Below are positions 8,909 to 20,015 of a DNA stretch of 64,000 bases, one piece after another. Below the pieces are notes generated by a model. It was not told where the DNA came from. It saw only the letters and a program-made list of their open reading frames with translations, and made no database searches. How positions within the stretch are numbered: the stretch's first letter is position 1; each line of letters begins with the position of its first letter. The translations under genes and the position numbers were made by a program. Origin of the DNA: Gigantopelta aegis (lineage: Eukaryota > Mollusca > Gastropoda > Neomphalida > Peltospiridae); NCBI RefSeq assembly GCF_016097555.1, contig NC_054704.1, forward strand, positions 99,516,268 through 99,580,267. The letters are read 5' to 3'.

Positions 8909-11900
8909 TAACCCATCAATTCCTCACCTCAACAATTTTATAATTTGCGCCATGTTGTTGCTGTTGATTTCAGTGTTGTGTTAAATGCTTGTGATTTCTA
9001 CTTGTAAATTACCTAGGCTAAGAATGCTGACTTCACGGTATATTCCATTTATAAAAAAAAAAAAAACTGTTGATAAAATTAAAATTTACGGTCGTTTTAG
9101 AATCCAGCTAACTTATTAAATGTCACCTCACAGTCTTACAAATTTATATCTAACATTATCTAACAAATATGATTATTGTAAACTAATTTTATTCAGTGTA
9201 CGTTTAACTGCAATTTGTATAAATACTGCATGTCCATTTTTCGTGATCGCGATCTGCATGCAAAGACAAAGAAATAAATGAAACTGCAGTTGCACTTGAA
9301 AAAATTTATTAGCCATTTTTTGTATAAATTAGCCAATGGCTAAATTAGGCTACTGACAGCAAGAGCCATGCACAGTAATAATAATAATAATAATATATTA
9401 TAATCCAAATTTTCCATAATAACTGCATTTCGTTTTGATCTGAATGATTCTTAGCTTGTTTTAACTATCAGAATTTGTAGTTGTGTAATTCACAGATTCC
9501 ATAATAATAATGATACTTTAAGATTTGGTGACTGAGTTTCTAATGTCTTAGATACTAAATGAACAGTTTATTTCCAAAGCACATTATATATCCATCTTCA
9601 TCATTGTGAAAAAATCATGTTTTTGCTGCAACATGACGTATGAAATATCATATGAAGCACAGTTTAAACATAGATCACATATTTACAGAAACTCTATCGT
9701 CATACATGTATTTCGGAGTTGTAGCTTCACTGCTAACTCAAAAATTTGGAAATTGGCATAAATTGCATTTAGGAAATGAACTATACATACATAGTTTGAC
9801 CAAGAAATTAATTTTTATAAACAAATTTATCCAGAAAGAGCTATTAGTTTATGATGTTGAATATCTAAAATGACATAACTGAAGATTCATGTAACAGATG
9901 GCTGTAGGTTTTTTTTTTTTTTTAAATGTTAATTAATATTTGAAAGTGCATGTAACCATTAGGGTCTCCACAAGTAATTGGGCATGGGCCGAGTCTAGCA
10001 AAACTCCAGTCCATTCACAGGACTCGAGTACCCGTGCAAGGAAGAGCACTCTCATTTTATTATTGAACAATTAACGCTATTTTGCCATAGGACTATAATA
10101 CTTGGAGGGAAAACAAGTATGTGGAATGCAATACAATGGCATGATTTGGCATCCATGTTCAGCGCTGGAAATAAGATGCATAATTCTGATTATCACTTAG
10201 TAAGTGTCGTGGAGGCCCTAGTAACCAATTCCAACTGTCTTCACAATGTTACGATATACAGTATTGAATCCTCTGTCTTGACAATGTTACGATATACAGT
10301 ATTGAATCTTCGGTCTTGACAATGTTACGATATACAGTATTGAATCCTCTGTCTTGACAATGTTACAATATACAGTATGAATTCTCTGTCTTGACAATGT
10401 TACGATATACAGTATGAATCTTCTGTCTTGACAATGTTACGATATACAGTATTGAATCCTCTGTCTTGACAATGTTACGATATACAGTATGAATCCTCTG
10501 TCTTGACAATGTTACAATATACAGTATGAATCTTCTGTCTTGACAATGTTACGATATACAGTATTGAATCCTCTGTCTTGACAATGTTACAATATACAGT
10601 ATGAATCCTCTGTCTTGACAATGTTACAATATACAGTATTGAATCCTCTGTCTTGACAATGTTACGATATACAGTATTGAATCCTCTGTCTTGACAATGT
10701 TACAATATACAGTATGAATCCTCTGTCTTGACAATGTTACGATATACAGTATTGAATCCTCTGTCTTGACAATGTTACGATATACAGTATTGAATCCTCT
10801 GTCTTGACAATGTTACGATATACAGTATTGAATCTTCAGTCTTCACAATGTTATGATATACAGTATTGAATCCTCTGTCTTGACAATGTTACGATATACA
10901 GTATTGAATCCTCTGTCTTCACAATGTTACAATATACAGTATGAATCCTCTGTCTTGACAATGTTACGATATACAGTATTGAATCCTCTGTCTTGACAAT
11001 GTTACAATATACAGTATGAATCCTCTGTCTTGACAATGTTACGATATACAGTATTGAATCCTCTGTCGTTACAATATACAGTATGAATCCTCTGTCTTGA
11101 CAATGTTACGATATACAGTATTGAATCTTCAGTCTTCACAATGTTACGATATACAGTATTGAATCTTCAGTCTTCACAATGTTACGATATACAGTATTGA
11201 ATCTTCAGTCTTCACAATGTTACGATATACAGTATTGAATCTTCGGTCTTGACAATGTTACGATATACAGTATTGTTACGATATACAGTATTGAATCCTC
11301 TGTCTTGACAATGTTACGATATACAGTATTGTTACGATATACAGTATTGTTACGATATACAGTATTGAATCCTCTGTCTTGACAATATTACAATATACAG
11401 TATTGAATCTTCGGCCTTGACAATGTTACGATATACAGTATTGAATCTTCGGTCTTGACAATGTTACGATATACAGTATTGAAGCTTCGGTCTTGACAAT
11501 GTTACGATATACAGTATTGAATCTTCAGTCTTGACAATGTTACGATATACAGTATTGTTACGATATACAGTATTGAATCTTCGGTCTTGACAATGTTACG
11601 ATATACAGTATTGAATCTTCTGTCTTGACAATGTTACGATATACAGTATTGAATCTTCTGTCTTGACAATGTTACGATATACAGTATTGAATCCTCTGTC
11701 TTGACAATATTACAATATACAGTATTGAATCTTCTGTCTTGACAATGTTACGATATACAGTATTGAATCTTCTGTCTTGACAATGTTACGATATACAGTA
11801 TTGAATCCTGTCTTGACAATGTTACAATATACAGTATTGAATCCTGTCTTGACAATGTTACGATATACAGTATTGAATCCTGTCTTGACAATGTTACGAT

Positions 11901-12366
11901 ATACAGTATTGAATCCTCTGTCTTGACAATGTTACAATATACAGTATGAATCCTCTGTCTTGACAATGTTACAATATACAGTATTGAATCTTCAGTCTTG
12001 ACAATGTTACGATATACAGTATTGAATCCTCTGTCTTGACAATGTTACAATATACAGTATGAATCCTCTGTCTTGACAATGTTACAATATACAGTATTGA
12101 ATCTTCTGTCTTGACAATGTTACGATATACAGTATTGTTACGATATACAGTATTGAATCTTCGGTCTTGACAATGTTACGATATACAGTATTGTTACGAT
12201 ATACAGTATTGAATCTTCGGTCTTGACAATGTTACGATATACAGTATTGAATCTTCTGTCTTTTTATTCTTCTTTTTAAATTTGTTTTCAGGTTGTACGT
12301 GCTAAAGAAAGATTTGAAATGGATATGAAAGATTCTGATAAAAAGACTGTGAAAGAAGAAACTTGA
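7022..12366 (+). CDS. PAM16: PAM16 / TIM16 (MAGMAS), mitochondrial import motor subunit, coding exons 2-4
   Basis: PAM16 sits on the matrix side of the inner mitochondrial membrane as part of the TIM23 presequence-translocase motor. It pairs with the J-protein PAM18/TIM14 through a degenerate J domain and restrains its stimulation of mitochondrial Hsp70. Joining 7022-7195, 7633-7755 and 12292-12366 gives 123 residues plus the initiator Met, 124 in all, against 125 in human. Landmarks: AKYLAQII and [10 protein letters not shown] (N-terminal membrane-associated part), then [36 protein letters not shown] and [12 protein letters not shown]. The J-like domain has DKS where true J proteins have HPD, as expected. 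All introns are phase 0 with GT-AG ends. Introns 2 and 3 carry tandem arrays; a poly(A) signal follows. It converges on the GLIS2-like gene. Confidence 0.93.
7175..7535 (+). repeat. 11-unit tandem array copied from the PAM16 exon 2 / intron 2 junction
   Basis: The unit is 31-34 bp: GTCACAGGAATGTCACTTCAG followed by GTGGGTTGATA or a variant. Unit 1 is the true exon end plus donor. Units 2-10 repeat it inside the intron, each keeping AG|GT; unit 7 has GAG|GTGGGT, unit 9 CAG|GTGATT, and unit 11 ends CAG|GCTCAT. Exonic and intronic bases are copied together. Confidence 0.93.
7633..7755 (+). CDS. PAM16: PAM16 exon 3 (41 codons)
   Basis: Acceptor 'ttatttcag' ends at 7632; donor AAG|GTAAGA at 7755/7756. 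Encodes [29 protein letters not shown] and [12 protein letters not shown], which is the core of the J-like domain. Both ends are phase 0. Confidence 0.93.
7770..8010 (-). mobile_element. SINE family A, 3' part, in PAM16 intron 3
   Basis: Read on plus it starts with the reverse of the SINE tail ('ttaatgacaccactagagca', 'ggctattggatgtcaaacat') and runs through the core 'agatcttttatatgcaccat' before decaying. Diverged from the consensus seen elsewhere in the window. Confidence 0.75.
8040..8318 (+). mobile_element. SINE family D, diverged, nearly full length
   Basis: B-box-like 'ggatcaaacc' near 8070, then 'ccaaccagtgtcccatgact', the core, and the tail 'gttaaacaaaacaaactt' ending at about 8318. 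It lies tail-out next to the oppositely oriented SINE at 7770. Confidence 0.65.
8389..9367. mobile_element. Candidate non-autonomous DNA transposon with 9-bp flanking repeat
   Basis: The 9-mer ATGCACAGT lies at 8380-8388 and again at 9368-9376. Just inside are imperfect inverted words: 'tgtagccaaaatattagcc' on the left and, reverse-complemented, 'agtagcctaatttagcc' on the right. The left end begins CAGGACTCGCC, resembling hAT-type termini, which usually make 8-bp duplications. The inside has no gene, a short GT run at 8636-8652 and a long T run near 8876. Boundaries are inferred. Confidence 0.5.
9377..10234. other. PAM16 intron 3, no gene seen
   Basis: AT-rich sequence with a small ATA run near 9380. 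The 77-codon open frame at 9640-9873 has no recognisable motif and biased AT-rich codons. A GC-richer patch at 9961-10,045 ('gggcatgggccgagtctagc', 'ggactcgagtacccgtgc') looks like a repeat fragment, unassigned. Confidence 0.5.
10235..12260. repeat. 38-bp tandem array in PAM16 intron 3 (about 54 units)
   Basis: The unit is GTTACGATATACAGTATTGA plus ATCCTCTGTCTTGACAAT, with 36-bp variants lacking 'tt' (CAGTATGAAT). Several places insert an extra 18-bp half unit (GTTACGATATACAGTATT), for example near 11,267, 11,330, 11,545 and 12,130. The array stops about 30 bp before the exon 4 acceptor and so abuts its polypyrimidine tract. Confidence 0.95.
12292..12366 (+). CDS. PAM16: PAM16 exon 4 (24 codons and stop)
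   Basis: Acceptor 'aaatttgttttcag' ends at 12,291. Encodes [18 protein letters not shown] then TVKEET and TGA at 12,364-12,366. The charged C-terminal tail is variable in the family. Confidence 0.92.
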   Translation, partial: VVRAKERFEMDMKDSDKKTVKEET

Positions 12367-12838
12367 TGTATGCATGTCATTAGTGTTTGTGACTTGCAAT
12401 TATGTATGTGTGAAACAATCTGTTATTGTCATGTAGAAATTTATGTAAAAATATTTACATATTAACACATCAAAGAGCAAGCAGGTGACCGCAGTCTCCA
12501 TTAGCCAACTCTGGTTGCTGTTATATTACTGTAACTGTGTTACAGGCTTCTTAAAGAGATGGCCTTTCATTGGTGGTAAAGAAAATAATTAATTAGCCTG
12601 CAGTCGGATTTGTGAAAAATAGGTCTTACGTTCAAATCTGTATGAGTGGAAGTGACTGTTCTACTGAGGAGAGGAGATAAACATTTTCATATAAAATATA
12701 TGCTGGAGGTTTATGAAGAATCATGTTTGATGTACAAGAATGTCATATTTAAAATAATTAACTGTCATTTATGATGGTCAATACATATACTACCTGTACA
12801 TTGGTTTTGCCAACTGATGTCCTTAATGGAGGATTAAA

Positions 12839-12844
12839 AATAAA
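12839..12844 (+). promoter_or_regulatory. Candidate PAM16 poly(A) signal
   Basis: AATAAA lies 473 bases after the stop codon, before any repeat. It is the first good match downstream of the coding sequence. Confidence 0.5.
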
Positions 12845-13230
12845 TTTATTTCTTTTTTTTTAGTTTTATTATTTATATTTTATATTTTGTTTTTAATGAG
12901 TAGTATCATGGAATCACTGCATTTTGTTTTGTCTTCATCCATTATTTTCATTAAAATACTTGATCTGTCGCTTGTTATTCAGGGATCACATGGGAACAAA
13001 TTTCGGTTCAGCCAATTTTCAAAAATAGTAGAGTATTTCCTTGAAAATTCTTAAAATGCGGTTAATTTTTCTTTGAATGTATTAGCCAAAGACTAGTCTA
13101 AATGTTATAGTCAAGTGAATACAGTGTACATTAGAAGTGGGTTCATTTGGCAATGAACATTGTGAGCCCGGTTATTGTATTGAAGAAAACTAAAATATTG
13201 TACAGATTACTTGGAAAATATAGAGATGAT

Positions 13231-13552
13231 AAAGTTTGTTTGTTGGTTTTGTTTAACAACACCACTAGAACACATTGATTTATTAATCATTGGCTATTGG
13301 ATGTGAAACATGTGGTACTTTTTGACATATAATCTTAGAGAGGAAACCCACTACATTTTTCCATTAGTAGCAATGGATCTTTTTATATGCACCATTCCTT
13401 AGATAGAATAGCACATACCACGGCCTTTGATATACCAGTCGTGGTGCACTGGCTTGAACGAGAAATAGCCCAATGGGCCCACCAACAAGGATCGATCCCA
13501 GACCGATCGTGCATCAAGCGGGCGCTTTACTACTGGGCTACATCCCACCCCC
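13231..13552 (-). mobile_element. SINE family A, near full length
   Basis: A tRNA-derived SINE. Read on minus, the head has an A-box-like TAGCCCAGTAGTAAAGC and a B-box-like GGGATCGATCC. The core holds 'tataaaaagatccat', and the tail 'caatgtgttctagtggtgtt' ends in an ACAAAACC-rich simple run. About 322 bp. It is the best reference copy for family A in the window. Confidence 0.85.
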
Positions 13553-13571
13553 ATATAGTGATGAGTTAATG

Positions 13572-16500
13572 GTAAAAAAAAATATTTATGATGGGTGATG
13601 TAGAGTTATTAAGTTAAAAATCTTTATGATGGGTGATGTATAGTTATTAAGTTAAAAATCTTTATGATGGTGATGTAGAGTTATTAAGTAAAAAATCTTT
13701 ATGATGGGCGATGTAGAGTTATTAAGTTAAAAATCTTTATGATGGGTGATGTAGAGTTATTAAGTTAAAAATCTTTATGATGGGTGATGTAGAGTTATTA
13801 AGTTAAAAATCTTTATGATGGTGATGTAGAGTTATTAAGTAAAAATCTTTATGATGGTGATGTAGAGTTATTAAGTTAAAAATCTTTATGATGGGTGATG
13901 TAGAGTTATTAAGTTAAAAATCTTTATGATGGTGATATAGAGTTATTAAGTTAAAAATCTTTATGATGGGTGATGTCGAGTTATTAAGTTAAAAATCTTT
14001 ATGATGGGTGATGTAGAGTTATTAAGTTAAAAATCTTTATGATGGGTGATGTCGAGTTATTAAGTTAAAAGTTTTTATGATGGGTGATGTAGAGTTATTA
14101 AGTTAAAAATCTTTATGATGGTGATGTCGAGTTATTAAGTTAAAAATCTTTATGATGGTGATGTCGAGTTATTAAGTTAAAAATCTTTATGATGGGTGAT
14201 GTAGAGTTATTAAGTTAAAAATCTTTATGATGGGGATGTAGAGTTATTAAGTTAAAAATCTTTATGATGGTGATGTATAGTTATTAGTTAAAAATCTTTA
14301 TGATGGTGATGTAGAGTTATTAAGTAAAAATCTTTATGATGGGCGATGTAGAGTTATTAAGTTAAAAATCTTTATGATGGGTGATGTAGAGTTATTAAGT
14401 TAAAAATCTTTATGATGGGTGATGTAGAGTTATTAAGTAAAAAATCTTTATGATGGGTGATGTAGAGTTATTAAGTTAAAAATCTTTATGATGGGTGATG
14501 TAGAGTTATTAAGTTAAAAATCTTTATGATGGGTGATGTAGAGTTATTAAGTTAAAAATCTTTATGATGGTGATATAGAGTTATTAAGTTAAAAATCTTT
14601 ATGATGGGTGATGTCGAGTTATTAAGTTAAAAATCTTTATGATGGGTGATGTAGAGTTATTAAGTTAAAAATCTTTATGATGGGTGATGTCGAGTTATTA
14701 AGTTAAAAGTTTTTATGATGGGTGATGTAGAGTTATTAAGTTAAAAATCTTTATGATGGTGATGTCGAGTTATTAAGTTAAAAATCTTTATGATGGTGAT
14801 GTCGAGTTATTAAGTTAAAAATCTTTATGATGGGTGATGTAGAGTTATTAAGTTAAAAATCTTTATGATGGGGATGTAGAGTTATTAAGTTAAAAATCTT
14901 TATGATGGGTGATGTAGAGTTATTAAGTTAAAAATCTTTATGACGGGTGATGTATAGTTATTAAGTTAAAAATCTTTATGATGGTGATGTAGAGTTATTA
15001 AGTAAAAAATCTTTATGATGGGTGATGTAGAGTTATTAAGTTAAAAATCTTTATGATGGGTGATGTAGAGTTATTAAGTTAAAAATCTTTATGATGGTGA
15101 TGTCGAGTTATTAAGTTAAAAATCTTTATGATGGGTGATGTAGAGTTATTAAGTTAAAAATCTTTATGATGGTGATGTCGAGTTATTAAGTTAAAAATCT
15201 TTATGATGGGTGATGTAGAGTTATTAAGTTAAAAATCTTTATGATGGGTGATGTATAGTTATTAAGTTAAAAATCTTTATGATGGGTGATGTAGAGTTAT
15301 TAAGTTAAAAATCTTTATGATGGTGATGTAGAGTTATTAAGTAAAAAATCTTTATGATGGGTGATGTAGAGTTATTAAGTTAAAAATCTTTATGATGGGT
15401 GATGTAGAGTTATTAAGTTAAAAATCTTTATGATGGTGATATAGAGTTATTAAGTTAAAAATCTTTATGATGGGTGATGTCGAGTTATTAAGTTAAAAAT
15501 CTTTATGATGGGTGATGTAGAGTTATTAAGTTAAAAATCTTTATGATGGGTGATGTCGAGTTATTAAGTTAAAAGTTTTTATGATGGGTGATGTAGAGTT
15601 ATTAAGTTAAAAATCTTTATGATGGTGATGTCGAGTTATTAAGTTAAAAATCTTTATGATGGTGATGTCGAGTTATTAAGTTAAAAATCTTTATGATGGG
15701 TGATGTAGAGTTATTAAGTTAAAAATCTTTATGATGGGGATGTAGAGTTATTAAGTTAAAAATCTTTATGATGGGTGATGTAGAGTTATTAAGTTAAAAA
15801 TCTTTATGATGGGTGATGTATAGTTATTAAGTTAAAAATCTTTATGATGGTGATGTAGAGTTATTAAGTAAAAAATCTTTATGATGGGTGATGTAGAGTT
15901 ATTAAGTTAAAAATCTTTATGATGGGTGATGTAGAGTTATTAAGTTAAAAATCTTTATGATGGTGATGTCGAGTTATTAAGTTAAAAATCTTTATGATGG
16001 GTGATGTAGAGTTATTAAGTTAAAAATCTTTATGATGGTGATGTCGAGTTATTAAGTTAAAAATCTTTATGATGGGTGATGTAGAGTTATTAAGTTAAAA
16101 ATCTTTATGATGGGTGATGTATAGTTATTAAGTTAAAAATCTTTATGATGGTGATGTAGAGTTATTAAGTAAAAAATCTTTATGATGGGTGATGTAGAGT
16201 TATTAAGTTAAAAATCTTTATGATGGGTGATGTAGAGTTATTAAGTTAAAAATCTTTATGATGGGTGATGTAGAGTTATTAAGTAAAAAATATTTATGAT
16301 GTGTGATGTAGTTATTAAGTTAAAAATCTTTATGATGGGTGATGTAGAGTTATTAAGTTAAAAATCTTTATGATGGTGATGTCGAGTTATTAAGTTAAAA
16401 ATCTTTATGATGGGTGATGTAGAGTTATTAAGTTAAAAATCTTTATGATGGTGATGTCGAGTTATTAAGTTAAAAATCTTTATGATGGGTGATGTAGAGT

Positions 16501-16740
16501 TATTAAGTTAAAAATCTTTATGATGGGTGATGTATAGTTATTAAGTTAAAAATCTTTATGATGGTGATGTAGAGTTATTAAGTAAAAAATCTTTATGATG
16601 GGTGATGTAGAGTTATTAAGTTAAAAATCTTTATGATGGGTGATGTAGAGTTATTAAGTTAAAAATCTTTATGATGGGTGATGTAGAGTTATTAAGTAAA
16701 AAATCTTTATGATGTGTGATGTAGTTATTAAGTTAAAAAT
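13572..16740. repeat. 38-bp tandem array (about 84 units) with higher-order structure
   Basis: The unit TTATGATGGGTGATGTAGAG plus TTATTAAGTTAAAAATCT is 38 bp, with common 36-bp variants (GATGGTGATG) and GTAGAG/GTCGAG/GTATAG types. The rare variant AAAAGTTTTTATG occurs at about 14,071, 14,709 and 15,575, each time within the same order of neighbouring variants, showing duplication of multi-unit blocks. Confidence 0.96.
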
Positions 16741-17017
16741 TGGGTCATTCAACAAAGTAACAAGTTAGGAGATGTATTACAAAAACATTAAGTGTAGTGC
16801 AGGGAGTGTGTGTCAAGAGTTACATTGTTTGTGACATTTTCTTTTTTTATTTATGCAACAATTGTATCCAGTCAGGGCCAGTTTGTTCTGTTACATTTTA
16901 TTTATGTAAATCTTGTTTGTATGGTCAAATAAACAAGACTAAAATTAAAATAGAAATCTAATAACATTTGTCAAATTACATTACTGTAATAGTGAAAACG
17001 TAGTGTTGAGTGTTCAC

Positions 17018-17300
17018 AGGGGACAATATTTCAAAATCCAAGTAAACCGGAAATCAGTTCACATGAGTTTTAATTAGGTTACATGAATATAGTTCTCGTA
17101 ACCTATGAGTTGGATCTATCTACCGGTAATCCTAAAACACGATCTATGGTCCTATGCTACATTGGTGGTTCAAATGAATTTAAAAACAAACTGATTTTCA
17201 CTTTGATTAATGATATATGGTACTTTTAATTTTAGAATGTAATTGGTCACCACGTAACGGTTCTCGTGATTTTAAAGTTGCGTAACCGACACACGAACAG
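17018..17300 (+). repeat. Dispersed repeat R1, copy 2
   Basis: Starts 'ggggacaatatttcaaaatc' and has 'aatcagttcacatgag' and 'ggtcaccacgtaacggttct'. Diverged from the copies at 3,074 and 50,000. Confidence 0.5.
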
Positions 17301-17424
17301 AACAACAGTTCTCCTGAAATATTATGTAATTTTAATGGTGGTCTTAAGACTATAAAACATTACTTTGGAGATAGTGGTGTTAAAAAGTGATCTGTTTTCA
17401 TCAAGTAATTATTGAACATCCCCA

Positions 17425-17641
17425 AATGAATATTTGTACAAATCATACCCGGTACCTAATGAAAGGCTTTTAACTACGTTTTCAAGTTTGCAGTTCTGTA
17501 TCATGTTTTTGAGAAGAGTGACTATCTCACACATGAATATTTGTACAAATCATACCCGGTACCTAATGAAAGGCTTTTAACTACGTTTTCAAGTTTGCAG
17601 TTCTGTATCATGTTTTTGAGAAGAGTGACTATCTCACAAAT
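17425..17641. repeat. 108-bp direct duplication, two copies
   Basis: Copy 1 at 17,425-17,532 and copy 2 at 17,533-17,641 differ by only one or two bases, so the duplication is recent. No coding content. Confidence 0.93.
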
Positions 17642-17712
17642 GCAATGTCATTGATTGTGTTGATTCTCTTGTTTGCGACCCGTCCACCACCTGTGGTGAA
17701 GTAGTCGTTGAA

Positions 17713-17957
17713 AGTAATGTGCTATCGCGTCTGTGAGCACGTGCATATAAACGATCCCACCAGCCTCTACATAATGTTTTACAAAATAAAGTAATGTACT
17801 TGTGCTATCGCGTCTGTGAGCATGTGCATATAAACGATCCCACCAGCCTCTACATAATGTTTTAAAAAATAAAGTAATGTACTTGTGCTATCGCGTCTGT
17901 GAGCACGTGCATATAAACGATCCCACCAGCCTCTACATAATGTTTTAAAAAATAAAG
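17713..17957. repeat. 81-bp tandem repeat, three copies
   Basis: Each unit contains 'gctatcgcgtctgtgagcac', 'gtgcatataaacgatcccac' and 'cctctacataatgtttt'. The ATAAACGATCCC word is the SINE core in altered form, so the unit probably derives from a SINE fragment that was then multiplied. Confidence 0.9.
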
Positions 17958-18245
17958 GACCACTAGAGCACATTGATTTATTAATCATTGGCTGTTGGAT
18001 GTCAAACATTTGGTAATTCGGACATATTATCCAAGAGGAAATCTGCTACATTTTCCATTAGTAGCATGGGATCTTTTATATGGACCATACCACAGACAGG
18101 ATAGCACATATCATGTCCTTTGATATACCAGTCATGGTGGACTGCCTGGAACAAATGAATGAATGTTTAACGACACCCCAGCATGAAAAATACATCGGCT
18201 ATTGGGTGTCAAACTATGGTAATGCAAACAAATACAGTGATGATC
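17958..18245 (-). mobile_element. Two joined SINE fragments (family A core and tail, family E tail)
   Basis: 17,958-18,155 reads as the tail and core of family A on minus. From 18,156 it changes to 'gaatgtttaacgacacccca' and 'cggctattgggtgtcaaac', the tail of a different SINE (family E) that also ends a copy at about 21,950-22,033. The join is abrupt, so one inserted into or recombined with the other. Confidence 0.6.
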
Positions 18246-18369
18246 AACATCAATATAAAAATTCAAGATTTAAATAAAAACAGTGTAAAGAACTGTGCAA
18301 AAATACAAATATCACAGATAGATACTGACTTTTACTCAAAATTTCAATTTGTGCTGTATTGGCCATTCT

Positions 18370-18600
18370 CAAAGAGAATGTTACACCCCTGCACCGCGGT
18401 GAGATTACAGCACACACTTGGAATGAGAAATAGCTGAATGGTTTACCCATGGGCTATGTCTTGCCTGTATATAAAAGATCCCGTCAGCATTGCATTGTGT
18501 TCAAGCCAGGCAAAGTCAAAGACCAGACCAGACCCGAGGTGGGCATGCCTGAACCTCTTGGATATTGGCACATTAAATGAGTTTCCCATTCCCATTCAAG
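18370..18600 (+). mobile_element. SINE-like fragment, unassigned family
   Basis: Contains 'ggaatgagaaatagctgaat' and 'tataaaagatcccgtcagc', the SINE core, followed by an unusual 3' end ('ccagaccagacccgaggtg'). Probably family E or a relative. Confidence 0.45.
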
Positions 18601-18730
18601 CCATCTGACTTAAAGCTGCTTTTGATCAAATGAAAATATATTTTACTGCATAAATAAGAAAAGAAATGGGCACAAGTTTGACAACTTAAAGCTGGTAGGT
18701 TCTGGGTCCACATACCAGTACCTTAAAGCA

Positions 18731-18780
18731 AATGTTTTATTTAATGATGCACTCAACACATTTTATTTATGGTTATATGG
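18731..18780 (-). mobile_element. Family B SINE tail, left half of a split copy
   Basis: The reverse of the family B 3' end ('gcactcaacacattttattt'), broken at GTTATATGG (18,772-18,780) by the plus-strand family B SINE that follows. It resumes at 19,177. Confidence 0.8.
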
Positions 18781-19176
18781 ACTGGCCTCTGTGGCATCGT
18801 GGTTAGGCCATCGGTCTACAGGCTGATAGGTACATGTACTAGCTTCGGATCCCAGTCAAGGCATGGGATTTTTGATCCAGATACCGACTTCAAACCCTGA
18901 GTGAGTGCTCTGCAAGGCTCAATGGGTAGGTGTAAACCACTTGCACCGACCAGTGATCCATAACTGGTTCAATAAAGGTCATGGTTTGTGCTATCCTGCC
19001 TGTGGGAAGCACAAATAAAAGATCCCTTGCTGCTAATCGGAAAGAGTAGCCCATGTAGTGGCGATAGCGGGTTTCCTCTCAAAATCGGTGTGGTCCTTAA
19101 CCATATGTCTGACGCCATATAACCGTAAATAAAATGTGTTGAGTGTGTCGTTAAATAAAACATTTCTTTCTTTACA
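18781..19176 (+). mobile_element. Full-length SINE family B inserted into another family B copy
   Basis: The head 'ggcctctgtggcatcgtggt' is tRNA-like with the B-box region TTCGGATCCCAG. Then come 'ccagataccgacttcaaacc', the shared core 'aataaaagatcccttgctgc', and the tail 'aaataaaatgtgttgagtgt' ending in a T-rich run. A 9-bp duplication GTTATATGG flanks it (18,772-18,780 and 19,177-19,185), proving insertion by target-primed integration into the older minus-strand copy. Confidence 0.9.
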
Positions 19177-19275
19177 GTTATATGGCGTCAGACATATGGT
19201 TAAGGACCACACAGATATTGAGAGGAAACCCGCTGTTGCCACTTTATGGGCTACTCTTTTCAATTAGCAGCAAGG
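19177..19275 (-). mobile_element. Family B SINE, right half of the split copy
   Basis: Continues the element broken at 18,780: 'gcgtcagacatatggttaag', 'accacacagatattgagagg' and 'ttagcagcaaggg'. It then joins a family A core on the same strand. Confidence 0.8.
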
Positions 19276-19480
19276 GTACACTGTACATTTTGCCATTAGT
19301 AACAAGATATATTTTATGTGCACCATCCCAGGATAACACATATCACGACCTTTGATATACCAGTCGTGGTGTACTGGCTGGAGTGAGAAATAGCCCAATG
19401 GGACGACTGATGGGGATCGATCCCAGACCGACCATACATCAAGCAAACACTTTATCACTGGGCTCTGTCCCACCCCATAC
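19276..19480 (-). mobile_element. SINE family A head and core, joined to family B tail
   Basis: Core 'tgtgcaccatcccaggataa', 'tatcacgacctttgatatac' and the head with GATCGATCCC and 'gggctctgtcccaccccat'. Read on minus, A head then core then B tail makes a candidate second A-B chimera like the one at 53,995. A small junction gap near 19,275 leaves ordinary nested insertion possible. Confidence 0.65.
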
Positions 19481-19621
19481 CAGTACCGGCCCTGAATGGC
19501 TCAGTGGGGATGTGTAAGGCCACTACACCGCCATCTCTTTCTTTAACCAGAGCCTTTAGCAGATCGGAGCGATTCAGATCAGTTTGTAGAGAGCTTGCCC
19601 ATGGTGCTTGGCTGATAAAAG

Positions 19622-20015
19622 TTAAAGTTTGTTATGTTTAACGACACCACTAGAGCACATTGATTTATTAATCAGCTATTGGGCTACATTTTTTCATTAG
19701 TAGCAAGGGATCTTTTATATGCACCATTCCACAGACAGGATTTAGATACATCAGTCATGGTGTACTTGCTAGAACGAGAAATTTTGTGATATGTTAAAAA
19801 CTGGATTTTATCCCGTTTCAACCTTTGCTCTATGACTGGTATATCAAAGACCATGGTATGCATTGTCCTGTCTGGTTAAAGTGTACAAACTTTCCCTTGC
19901 TGCTTATGAACAAATGTAGCGGTTTTTAGTCTGAAAATATCAGAATTTCCAAATGTTAGACAACCAATAGATGATGATTAATCAATGTGCTATAGTTGTA
20001 TTAAATAAAACAAAC
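19622..20015. mobile_element. Two opposed, decayed A/D-type SINE fragments
   Basis: 19,622-19,795 reads on minus (tail 'tttaacgacaccactagagc', core 'gggatcttttatatgcacca'). 19,800-20,015 reads on plus ('ctatgactggtatatcaaag', tail 'gtattaaataaaacaaac'). Both are diverged. Confidence 0.65.

Noticed and set aside
10235-12260. Possible CRISPR-like or regulatory array because of regular spacing
   Set aside because: No repeat/spacer alternation: the whole unit repeats and the host is an animal.
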